Shown here: in pieces, positions 1 to 5,500 of the stretch
How the letters are laid out: the number at the start of each line of letters is the position of its first letter
Numbering within the stretch: position 1 is the stretch's first letter
Origin: Bryobacterales bacterium
GTDB lineage: Bacteria > Acidobacteriota > Terriglobia > Bryobacterales > Bryobacteraceae
Direction of reading: 5' to 3'
DNA: 5,500 nucleotides
Assembly (NCBI GenBank): GCA_003154855.1
Contig: PMEV01000174.1
Span: 1-5,500 of the forward strand
The notes under the pieces: model-generated
The model's input: only the letters and a program-made list of their open reading frames with translations
Databases searched by the model: none
Told to the model about the DNA's origin: nothing
Made by a program: the position numbers and the translations under genes

Positions 1-10
1 CCGCTGGCGC

Positions 11-30
11 GGCGGACGCTACGCGTCGCC
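11..30. repeat. Short bulged hairpin upstream of the recombinase
   Basis: Positions 11-19 pair with 23-30 as eight base pairs with G15 bulged and a three-base loop. An outer pair, CCGCTG at 1-6 with CAGCGG at 40-45, could enclose it. IS91-type terIS ends contain such subterminal palindromes, so this could belong to the left end of the element, but I see no recognised terminus. The segment is very GC-rich, so chance pairing is possible. Confidence 0.3.
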
Positions 31-67
31 GGAGCCCGGCAGCGGACGTCTGAGCTGAGATACAGTT

Positions 68-95
68 CGGGTCACAAGGAGGTCCCTGTGACCCG
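68..95 (+). promoter_or_regulatory. Inverted repeat enclosing the recombinase ribosome binding site and start codon
   Basis: CGGGTCAC at 68-75 and GTGACCCG at 88-95 are perfect reverse complements separated by 12 bases. The loop carries a strong Shine-Dalgarno sequence, AAGGAGG at 76-82. The right arm begins with the GTG start codon at 88, five bases after the Shine-Dalgarno sequence. In RNA the stem would sequester the start codon while exposing the ribosome binding site. In DNA the same repeat could be an operator or a recombinase binding site. The repeat and ribosome binding site are directly visible; the regulatory role is inferred. Confidence 0.6.
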
Positions 96-981
96 TCTTC
101 GCAAATTGATGCTGGACGAACTCCAGCGTCGTAATTACGCCCAGAATACCGTACGGACGTACGTCCATGCGATCGAACAGTTTGCAGCATACTTTAAGCG
201 GCCGCCCGACCAGCTAGGGCCGGAGCACATCCGCCAGTACCAGGCGCATCTGTTTCGAGATCGCAAATTGGCGCCGGGCACCGTCGAGCAGTGCGGCGCC
301 GCGCTGCGATTCTTCTTCGTCAAGACGCTCCGACGACCCTACCTGCCGGACCATATCCCATTTCCCAAACGCCAGCGGCCTCTACCCACCGTGCTGAGCC
401 AGGAAGAGGTCGAACGCCTCATCGACTCGGCGAAAAACCTGATGCACCGGGCGATACTGATGACGCTATACGGAACTGGGGTGCGCCGCGCCGAATTGTG
501 CCAGCTCAAAGTGGCCGACGTCGACAGCCAACGAATGCTCATCCACGTCCACCACGGCAAGGGGGGCCGCGATCGCGATGTTTTGTTGAGCCCGAAGCTG
601 CTGGAGACACTGCGGGAGTACTGGCGCTGGATGAAACCGAAGACCTACCTGTTCCCGGGAATGGTCGACAACTGGCGCGCTGACGTGCCGATCGAGGACA
701 AGGTGGCCTGGTCCGCCGTGCACGAAGCGGCCAAGCGCGCCGGCATCAGCAAGCGCGTTTCTCCGCACACGCTTCGCCACTCGTTCGCAACACACATGCT
801 CGAAGCCGGCGCCGATCTGCGCACCATCCAGGTTCTACTCGGGCACGCCAAGCTCGCCGACACCACCGTCTACCTGCATCTATCCCGGCGTCACCTGCAG
901 GCCATTGCCAGTCCGCTGGAAGCGATCGAGGTTTCCAGCCCGGATGAAGTGAAGCGCTCCCGCAAGCGCCAGCGCAAGTGA
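88..981 (+). CDS. Tyrosine recombinase (phage-integrase/XerC-D family) of an IS91-like element
   Basis: The 297-residue protein is predicted to cut and rejoin DNA through a 3'-phosphotyrosine link. Residues 1-85 resemble the N-terminal SAM-like core-binding domain. Residues 100-285 form the catalytic domain. All catalytic residues are visible: R133 in the GTGVRRAEL motif, K158 in the beta-hairpin (HHGKGGRDR), H227 and R230 in SPHTLRHSFATHMLE, H253 in LLGHA, and nucleophile Y262 in TTVYLHLS. Length is normal for the family. GTG at 88 is chosen because AAGGAGG lies five bases upstream, although the frame stays open to the window edge. The stop overlaps the next gene's start by four bases. Recombinase genes accompany the transposase in some IS91-type elements, and a role in resolving transposition products is plausible but unproven. 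It is not chromosomal XerC/D, judging by this context. Confidence 0.93.
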   Translation: MTRLRKLMLDELQRRNYAQNTVRTYVHAIEQFAAYFKRPPDQLGPEHIRQYQAHLFRDRKLAPGTVEQCGAALRFFFVKTLRRPYLPDHIPFPKRQRPLPTVLSQEEVERLIDSAKNLMHRAILMTLYGTGVRRAELCQLKVADVDSQRMLIHVHHGKGGRDRDVLLSPKLLETLREYWRWMKPKTYLFPGMVDNWRADVPIEDKVAWSAVHEAAKRAGISKRVSPHTLRHSFATHMLEAGADLRTIQVLLGHAKLADTTVYLHLSRRHLQAIASPLEAIEVSSPDEVKRSRKRQRK

Positions 982-2168
982 CTCGGCCACCCTTGGAGGT
1001 GGCCGATATTATTCGCGAGGCGGGCCAGAGCTTCATCGAGAATAACCGAGGCTGGTTGACGTGGCTGCACCTGAAAGTGCTCCGCGCCATTGAACACTGC
1101 CGCACAGCCGCTCTGGGCGGCCACCTCGATCGATGCTCTCAATGCGGCCATCGTGCCATCTCCTATAACTCGTGCCGTAACCGCCATTGCCCAAAGTGCC
1201 AGACTAACGCGCGGAACAAGTGGCTGGCCGCACGCTCGGCCGAACTGCTTCCGGTCCGTTACTTCCATGTAGTTTTCACGCTGCCGCACGAACTGGCGGC
1301 TTTGGCGCTGCAGAACAAGCGCGTGGTGTACGACTTGCTGTTCCGCGCCAGCGCCGAGACCCTGATTGAGGTTGCCGCCGATCCGAAACATCTGGGCGCG
1401 CGGATTGGCTTCATGAGCGTGCTGCACACCTGGGGGCAAAACCTCCTCCATCATCCACACGTCCACTGCGTCATCCCGGCCGGCGGCCTGGCATCCGACC
1501 GCTCGGCGTGGATTCCTTCGACCTCGAAGTTCTTCCTGCCGGTGAAGGTGCTCAGCCGGGTCTTCCGTGGCAAGTTCGACGCCGGACTGAAGCGCGCGTT
1601 CCGGCGCGGCAGGCTGAGCTTCCATGGGAGTCTGAGTTCCTTAGCTGAGCCAAAGAACTTCCAGCGCCTCCGCCGGCAGTTGTTCCGGCACGACTGGGTC
1701 GTCTACGCCAAGCGCCCGTTCGGCGGTCCCGAACACGTGCTGCATTACCTGGCACGGTACACCCACCGGGTCGCGATCTCCAATCATCGGCTGGTGTCGT
1801 TCGAGAACGGCCGGGTTACGTTCCGCTGGAAAGACTACGCGCACGGCGGCAAGACACGCGAAATGACCCTCTCCGCTGATGAGTTTCTTCGCCGTTTCAT
1901 GCTGCACGTCTTGCCACGCAGGTTCGTTCGCATCCGGCACTTCGGGTTCCTGACCAACCGGCATCGATCAGCAGCCATTGCGCTATGCCGCCAGCTCATG
2001 GGCGAAGCTCCCAAAGCACAGCCCGAACCGAGCCCGTCCGCCCCGGCTCCGGCGAGCACGTGGCGATGTCCTCGATGCGCCGGCACCATGATCATCATCC
2101 GGCGGCTGTCGCCCGAGCAGATCCGGCGACGCTGCGCCGAGGGGGAGGTCTTCATTGACAGCTCGTAG
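978..2168 (+). CDS. IS91-family transposase (Y2 HUH rolling-circle endonuclease)
   Basis: This 396-residue protein should nick one strand at oriIS and drive rolling-circle transposition. A zinc-binding N-terminal domain is visible, with C53 and C56, then C66, H70, C71 and C74 in the CRNRHCPKCQ motif. The HUH metal site is H161-V162-H163 in HPHVHCVIPAGG. The two catalytic tyrosines are Y257 and Y261 in YLARYTHRVAISNHR, spaced like the IS91 Y2 pair. A second CPRC motif lies near the C-terminus, around residues 355-358. No frameshift or stop interrupts it, and length is typical for the family. It starts with GTG at 978 inside the recombinase stop region (GTGA overlap). There is no good Shine-Dalgarno sequence before it, so translation probably depends on the upstream gene. 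The N-terminal sequence TRPPLEVADI matches how I recall relatives beginning, which supports this start. Confidence 0.95.
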   Translation: MTRPPLEVADIIREAGQSFIENNRGWLTWLHLKVLRAIEHCRTAALGGHLDRCSQCGHRAISYNSCRNRHCPKCQTNARNKWLAARSAELLPVRYFHVVFTLPHELAALALQNKRVVYDLLFRASAETLIEVAADPKHLGARIGFMSVLHTWGQNLLHHPHVHCVIPAGGLASDRSAWIPSTSKFFLPVKVLSRVFRGKFDAGLKRAFRRGRLSFHGSLSSLAEPKNFQRLRRQLFRHDWVVYAKRPFGGPEHVLHYLARYTHRVAISNHRLVSFENGRVTFRWKDYAHGGKTREMTLSADEFLRRFMLHVLPRRFVRIRHFGFLTNRHRSAAIALCRQLMGEAPKAQPEPSPSAPAPASTWRCPRCAGTMIIIRRLSPEQIRRRCAEGEVFIDSS

Positions 2169-2421
2169 GCAACTACAACACCTGGCCCCGTCCGAGCGCC
2201 CATCAGCGCGAACCGGCGAAGTGTGCCCACCCTCGATCAAAACCACCCCCGCTACGCTTCACGGGGCCACAATGTTGACCCGATACCTTCCGCACCCGCA
2301 TCCCGAACTCCCAGACCGGTCCACCAGCACGCCAACCCGACGCCCTCCGCGGTACCAAAACCCCATCCAATTCCCATAAGTGCCGCGTCCGCCGCAAGCG
2401 CCAGCGGCTCAGTTCAAACGG
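2169..2421 (+). other. C-rich non-coding tail of the IS91-like element (probable oriIS side)
   Basis: No convincing gene is present. Counting 2221-2400 gives 82 C and 34 G on the plus strand, a GC skew of about -0.41, and the stretch contains few strong hairpins. IS91-type elements carry their origin of transposition downstream of the transposase, so this is the expected position for the origin-proximal region. The open frames here are low-complexity proline- and arginine-rich translations with no recognisable motif. The motif AGTTCAAACG at 2411-2420 resembles, from memory, the reverse complement of the reported ISCR oriIS core. Confidence 0.4.
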
Positions 2422-2497
2422 CCCTATCGAAACTGCCCCGGCATCGCGGGCGCTCCTGCACCCCGAGGCTCACTGTGCCGGGGCAGTCCCGATAGGG
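2422..2497. repeat. REP-like long imperfect hairpin
   Basis: The arms are 2422-2443 and 2476-2497, 22 bases each. They pair at 20 of 22 positions around a 32-base loop (2444-2475). The left arm begins CCCTATCGAAACTG. The reverse complement of the right arm begins CCCTATCGGGACTG, so the two mismatches are adjacent, at 2430-2431. The repeat ends three bases from the stop codon of the RAYT remnant on the minus strand, the usual place for a repetitive extragenic palindrome linked to a RAYT. A transcription terminator is less likely because no T-run follows on either strand. Confidence 0.65.
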
Positions 2498-2499
2498 AC

Positions 2500-2760
2500 C
2501 TAGCGTTTCGCGGTGGCCGCCTTGGGCGAGCCTGGAAGCTTCGATCCGCTCGCCTGAGGAGTGAGGAGGAGATGGACGCGATGGGGCATGAGCACCCAAG
2601 AGTGCAGCTCGTAGTGCCCGATTTCCGCTCCCTACTGGATCGAAGTCGGGGTCGGATTCGAGGCCGGAAAGCGGCGCGGTGCCGGAAGACTGTCGTGCCA
2701 GCGGAAGGTGATGAACAGAGGCTGGCCGACGACATTTGGAGAGTGCGGCCGGCACTCCGC
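2500..2760 (-). pseudogene. Degraded REP-associated tyrosine transposase (RAYT, Y1/IS200-like)
   Basis: Reading the minus strand from about 2760 down to the TAG at 2502-2500 gives recognisable RAYT pieces. They are NVVGQPLFITFRWHDSLP (2736-2683), an in-frame TAG at 2634-2632, then IGHYELHSWVLMPHRVHLLL and TPQASGSKL, ending TAKR. Intact relatives have a longer segment between SLP and HYELH, and continue past TAKR to the catalytic tyrosine helix; both are missing. The HUH motif is altered: relatives read MPNHVHLL, while this reads MPHRVHLL (2589-2566), so the first metal-binding histidine is replaced. RAYTs are single-strand nucleases that mobilise REP palindromes. This copy cannot be active. 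The 5' boundary is approximate, and a weakly similar upstream part may lie in another frame up to about 2821. Family identity is from recognised motifs, not a database search. Confidence 0.72.
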
Positions 2761-2797
2761 GATGCTCCGGGGTTGGGGAGCGGTCTGGGAGGCCGCC

Positions 2798-2814
2798 GCA
2801 GGCCAAGGGCCTGC
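2798..2814. repeat. Short perfect hairpin on the 5' side of the RAYT remnant
   Basis: GCAGGCC at 2798-2804 pairs with GGCCTGC at 2808-2814 around a three-base loop (AAG). On the minus strand it carries GGGGCAGGCCC (2817-2807), which matches the core of the larger REP-like hairpin at 2480-2490 at 10 of 11 bases. It is probably part of the same repeat family. It is unlikely to be a terminator because no T-run follows. Confidence 0.5.
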
Positions 2815-2837
2815 CCCACAAATGTGAAAACTCCAGA

Positions 2838-2862
2838 GGGCAGTCCTTTCGGGCTTCTGCCC
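2838..2862. repeat. REP-like hairpin, second copy on the 5' side
   Basis: GGGCAG at 2838-2843 pairs with CTGCCC at 2857-2862 around a 13-base loop. The sequence AGGGCAGTCCT (2837-2847) matches GGGGCAGTCCC of the 2422-2497 hairpin at 9 of 11 positions. Only six base pairs form, so as a stand-alone structure it is weak. Its main interest is the shared core and its position between the RAYT remnant and the kinase gene. Confidence 0.4.
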
Positions 2863-2866
2863 GGCG

Positions 2867-2926
2867 TAATCGGCCTTTAATCGGCCCCTAATCAGGGATA
2901 GCTTTCCGGCCGCGGCTGGGTTAATC
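2867..2926 (+). promoter_or_regulatory. TAATC repeats with 11-bp period; possible operator of the kinase gene
   Basis: TAATCGGCC occurs at 2867-2875 and again at 2878-2886, followed by TAATCAGGG at 2889-2897. The starts are exactly 11 bp apart. A further TAATC at 2922-2926 is 33 bp on, in the same phase. Tandem direct repeats about one helical turn apart are typical of sites bound by OmpR/PhoB-type response regulators. The array lies 86-145 bp upstream of the kinase ATG. I see no confident -35/-10 pair, although TATAGG at 2931-2936 could be a -10 element. The repeats are visible; their role is inferred. Confidence 0.4.
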
Positions 2927-3011
2927 TGTGTATAGGCGTTCGCGCGGGGTTCTTCTTGCTAAGGAAGTACCCGGCGGGCGCGCAAGCTGGGCACAGGCGG
3001 CCCCTGGGACT

Positions 3012-5300
3012 ATGAGCTGGTCGTCTTCTCCGAAGAAGGACGAATCTGCCGCGCCTCTGACGCCCCGTCCGCAGAGACTGGGCGAGCGCGTTGCCATTCT
3101 CGAGGCGGCTCTCGAAGCCGTTGGCAATGGCGCGATTGTCGCCGACGGGAGCGGGACGGTGCTGGCGGCCAACCCCGCGGCGGCCCGCCTGCTCCGGGTG
3201 CCCAAGGTGTCGGCCCTGCCTTCCGAATGGATGACCGGCGACTCTCCGGTAGTCCGCGCGTTGCGAGGCGAATCCGCGGAGTCCACGGAACTCGTCCTGC
3301 CCGGAAGCGCTGGAAGCCGGTTGCGAGTCTCGGCCCGGCCGCTACGGCGGGCTGGAGCCGCTCCCGCCGCGGTAGTGATTCTCGAACCCAGCTCGCCGGG
3401 CGCAGCGGCGCGCTCCCGGCAGGCGGACTGGGCCTGGGAAATCATCGAAAGCGTGGCCAGCCTGGTCGTGGTGCTGGATCCCGATGGGCGCGTCCTAAGG
3501 TTCAACCCCGCCTGCCAGGCGGCCACCGGCTACAGCCTCGAGGAGGTCAGGGGCAAGCGCTTCTGGGATCTCCTGTCGAGGCCGGAAGAGGTCGACTCCG
3601 TCCAGCGCCTCATCGGGGAACTCCGGGCCGGCCGCTTCCCCACCTGTCACGAGAACCACTGGGAGGCCAAAGACGGAGCGCGGCGGCTGATCGCCTGGTC
3701 AAGTACCGTTCTGCTGGACCGCCGCGGCGCCGTCGAATACATCGTGGCCACGGGTACGGACATTTCCAGCCGCAAGCGTGCCGAGGACGCCTTGCGGGAA
3801 GCCAACGAAACCTTGCGGGCCGTGATTGAGACCAGCCCCCTGGCCATCGTCGCCCTGGATCTCGAGGGCCGCGTGAGGAGCTGGAACCGCGCCGCCGAGA
3901 GCATTTTCGGATGGCGCGAAGAGGAAGTGCTGGACCGGCCGCTCCCCATCGTGCCCGACGACGACCTCGAGTTTTTCCGTGGGAATATGGCTCGCGTCCG
4001 GCTCGGCGAAACCATCGCGGGCGTCGAGCGGCAGCGCCGGCGCAAGGATGGTTCCCTGGTCGATGTCGAGATCTGGAACGCGGCGCGGCGGGACGCCTCC
4101 GGCGAAATCGTCGGCGTGATCGCAGTGATCGCCGACGCGACCGAGCGCAGGCGCCTGGAAGAGCAGTTCCGTCAGTCCCAGAAGATGGAGGCCGTGGGAC
4201 GGCTGGCTGGCGGCGTGGCGCACGACTTCAACAACCTGTTGACGGTCATCACCGGTTATAGCCAGATGATCCTGGACTCGATGGAGCAAGGAGACCCGCT
4301 GCGCGGCGATCTCCAGGAGGTGCTGAAGGCCTCCGAGAGTGCGGCGGCCCTCACCAGCCAGCTCCTGGCCTTCAGCCGCCGCCAGACCGTTCAGCCTCGG
4401 GTCTTGGACTTGAATGCCCTGGTGCTCAGTCTGGAGAGGATGTTCCACCGCCTGGTCGGCGAGCAAATCGAAATGCTAACCGAGCTGAGTCCCCGGTTGC
4501 CCCGGGTGAAGGCCGATCCCGGGCAGCTTCAGCAGGTCCTCATGAACCTGGTGATGAACGCGCGCGACGCCATCCCGAACAGCGGGCGCATCAGCATCCA
4601 GACCGAGTCGGTGACCCTGGAAGGGCCGCACATTTCCGGGGCGCCCGGCCTGCCGGCAGGCCCCTATGTCGCGCTCTCGGTCATCGACACCGGCAAGGGC
4701 ATGGACGAGGAAACCCGCCGCCACATCTTCGAGCCCTTCTTTACCACCAAGCCGCGCGGCAAGGGAACCGGGCTGGGCCTGAGCACCGCGTACGGCATCA
4801 TCCGTCAGAGCGGTGGCGACATCTGGGTTTCCAGCGAGCCGGGCAGCGGCTCCCTGTTCCGCATCTACCTTCCCGTGGCCCTGGAGGCCGCGGCGGTGGG
4901 CGCCCCGAACGGCGTGAGTCCTACCCCGTACAGCGGGACGGAGACGGTCTTGCTGGTCGAGGAGGAAGCCGGCTTGCGCGACGTGATCCGCGAGGCGCTC
5001 TCCGCGAACGGCTACACCGTCCTCCATGCCAGCGGCGTCCGTGAGGCCCTGCGCATCTGCGAGCGGCGCCGCAGCCCCATCCACCTCTGCCTGACCGATG
5101 TCGTTCTGCCCCGGACGAGCGGCCGGGAGTTGGCCCGCCGCGCCCTGGCCTGGCACCCGCGCATGAAAGTGATCTACCTCTCCGGCCACGCGGATGCCCC
5201 CAGCCTTACGCCCGGCGACAGCGAGAGCTGTTTTCTCCACAAGCCCATCGCCCCGGAAACGCTGCTCGCCAAGGTGCGCCAGGTGCTGGACCAGAAGTAG
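3012..5300 (+). CDS. Soluble hybrid histidine kinase (PAS-PAS-PAS-HisKA-HATPase-REC)
   Basis: The protein (762 residues) is predicted to sense a cytoplasmic signal, autophosphorylate on histidine and pass the phosphate to its own receiver. No membrane segment or signal peptide is seen. Domains in order: a degenerate PAS at about 30-120, PAS at about 142-260 ending in a PAC-type strand (ATGTDISSRKRAE), PAS at about 268-380, HisKA with H404 in GGVAHDFNNLL, and a HATPase with N516 in the N box (NLVMNARDA). D559 lies in the G1 box (DTGKGM), FEPFFTTK forms the F box, and GTGLGLS at about 585-591 is the G2 box. The receiver spans about 645-760, with phosphoacceptor D696, S724 and K744. The acidic pair is E650-E651 instead of the usual D/E-D. 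ATG at 3012 is preferred. GTG at 2928 would add 28 unusual residues and overlap the upstream repeats, and neither start has a strong Shine-Dalgarno sequence. No output domain is present, so a separate partner is likely. Confidence 0.92.
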   Translation: MSWSSSPKKDESAAPLTPRPQRLGERVAILEAALEAVGNGAIVADGSGTVLAANPAAARLLRVPKVSALPSEWMTGDSPVVRALRGESAESTELVLPGSAGSRLRVSARPLRRAGAAPAAVVILEPSSPGAAARSRQADWAWEIIESVASLVVVLDPDGRVLRFNPACQAATGYSLEEVRGKRFWDLLSRPEEVDSVQRLIGELRAGRFPTCHENHWEAKDGARRLIAWSSTVLLDRRGAVEYIVATGTDISSRKRAEDALREANETLRAVIETSPLAIVALDLEGRVRSWNRAAESIFGWREEEVLDRPLPIVPDDDLEFFRGNMARVRLGETIAGVERQRRRKDGSLVDVEIWNAARRDASGEIVGVIAVIADATERRRLEEQFRQSQKMEAVGRLAGGVAHDFNNLLTVITGYSQMILDSMEQGDPLRGDLQEVLKASESAAALTSQLLAFSRRQTVQPRVLDLNALVLSLERMFHRLVGEQIEMLTELSPRLPRVKADPGQLQQVLMNLVMNARDAIPNSGRISIQTESVTLEGPHISGAPGLPAGPYVALSVIDTGKGMDEETRRHIFEPFFTTKPRGKGTGLGLSTAYGIIRQSGGDIWVSSEPGSGSLFRIYLPVALEAAAVGAPNGVSPTPYSGTETVLLVEEEAGLRDVIREALSANGYTVLHASGVREALRICERRRSPIHLCLTDVVLPRTSGRELARRALAWHPRMKVIYLSGHADAPSLTPGDSESCFLHKPIAPETLLAKVRQVLDQK

Positions 5301-5312
5301 CTACCGCGCAGA

Positions 5313-5500
5313 TCAGGTCTTCGGCCGCCGTTTCTTTCCGCTGAGCGCCCGGTTTACCGCCTCCATGGAGAAAGCCTCGGGATCGTACTCTTCTCCGACC
5401 CAGTCCAACAGCTCTTCGTGGCGCTCGTGCTTCGGGTCCTGGATCGCCTCCAGCAATTCGTAGAACCCCGGGATGCCCCCGCAGTCTTCCGGCGGGCACG
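5313..5500 (-). CDS. pRiA4b ORF-3-like protein, C-terminal part (start lies beyond the window)
   Basis: The minus strand encodes the last 61 residues and a TGA stop at 5315-5313. They begin CPPEDCGGIPGFYELLEAIQ and continue through DPKHERHEELLDWVGEEYDP to a basic tail ending SGKKRRPKT. The motifs CPPEDCGG, Y-LLEA, HEE-LDWVG and YDPEAF-MEAVNR are the hallmarks of the C-terminus of the plasmid pRiA4b ORF-3 family (related to the IS1096 passenger TnpR-like protein). The biochemical role of this family is not established. The gene runs towards the kinase gene, with 12 bp between the two stop codons. The visible part is intact and in one frame; the N-terminus and start are not seen. Confidence 0.88.
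   Translation of the reverse strand, partial: CPPEDCGGIPGFYELLEAIQDPKHERHEELLDWVGEEYDPEAFSMEAVNRALSGKKRRPKT

Larger units (their letters stand above)
1..2430 (+). mobile_element. IS91-like rolling-circle element with an accessory tyrosine recombinase; ends approximate
   Basis: Two overlapping genes, a tyrosine recombinase and a Y2 HUH transposase, form one transcription unit. IS91-family elements move by a rolling-circle-like mechanism, lack long terminal inverted repeats, and make no target duplication. Known members have a termination end (terIS) upstream and an origin end (oriIS) downstream of the transposase. Here the downstream end is probably between 2411 and 2430. GTTC, a tetranucleotide I recall as an IS91 target, lies at 2412-2415. 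CCTATCGA, which I recall as the IS91 right terminus, lies at 2423-2430. No left terminus is recognised, so position 1 is only the window edge. The element's presence is well supported by its genes; its exact borders are not. Confidence 0.6.

Noticed and set aside
2..58. A short frame ending in a TGA at 56-58 with an SPEPGSG motif, resembling the end of a histidine-kinase ATPase domain
   Set aside because: Only about 18 residues are visible and the surrounding match is poor, so chance similarity in GC-rich DNA is the simpler explanation. Upstream sequence would decide.
2422..2497. The long hairpin as a rho-independent terminator
   Set aside because: The loop is 32 bases and no T-run follows either arm, so REP-like repeat is the better call.
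2380..2880. A 166-residue plus-strand open frame over the RAYT remnant
   Set aside because: It runs through the REP-like hairpin and antisense to recognisable RAYT sequence, and its translation has low complexity with no known motif.
2928..3011. GTG at 2928 as the kinase start, adding 28 residues
   Set aside because: It has no Shine-Dalgarno sequence, and the extra residues are basic and unlike a PAS-kinase N-terminus. It also lies against the TAATC repeats. ATG at 3012 fits better, though its own ribosome site is weak.
3699..5240. Long minus-strand open frames (3699-4466 and 4476-5240) opposite the kinase
   Set aside because: They are antisense shadows of a high-GC coding region with strong, intact kinase motifs on the plus strand.
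1..5500. CRISPR arrays, tRNA or rRNA genes, riboswitches
   Set aside because: No regularly spaced identical repeats with spacers, cloverleaf sequence or recognisable RNA-gene core was seen on reading.

Overview
The window is GC-rich bacterial DNA, roughly two-thirds G+C by eye. It joins a mobile-element region (about 1-2430), a repeat-rich intergenic remnant (about 2422-2900), a large two-component sensor gene (3012-5300), and the end of a convergent gene (5313-5500). The combination suggests a soil-type, Acidobacteriota-like genome, perhaps Bryobacterales/Solibacter. It consists of an IS91-type transposase with its own tyrosine recombinase, a RAYT remnant, a soluble multi-PAS hybrid kinase and a pRiA4b ORF-3-like protein. 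This placement is an inference from family resemblance; no marker gene is present.

Region 1-2430 is an IS91-like rolling-circle element. Its first gene (88-981) is an intact tyrosine recombinase. Its start codon and ribosome binding site lie inside a perfect 8-bp inverted repeat. The second gene (978-2168) is an intact Y2-type HUH transposase that starts inside the recombinase stop codon with a GTGA overlap, so the two are probably translated together. After the transposase comes a C-rich, G-poor non-coding stretch that looks like the origin-proximal end of the element. Its right boundary probably lies between about 2411 and 2430. The left boundary is not recognised and may lie before the window.

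Region 2422-2900 contains no intact gene. On the minus strand, 2500-2760 reads as a broken REP-associated tyrosine transposase (RAYT, Y1/IS200-like). It has an in-frame stop, a missing middle, a lost C-terminus and a damaged HUH motif. Just beyond its 3' end is a long REP-like hairpin (2422-2497, 20 of 22 arm positions paired), and two smaller hairpins lie on its 5' side. All of these share a GGGGCAG-type core, so this looks like a fossil REP/RAYT locus. The right end of the IS91-like element abuts or enters the REP hairpin.

Region 2867-5300 is the sensor gene and its probable control region. TAATC motifs recur at an 11-bp period just upstream. The product is a soluble hybrid histidine kinase (PAS-PAS-PAS-HisKA-HATPase-REC) with intact phosphorylation residues. 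It ends 12 bp from the stop codon of a convergent minus-strand gene encoding the C-terminus of a pRiA4b ORF-3-like protein.
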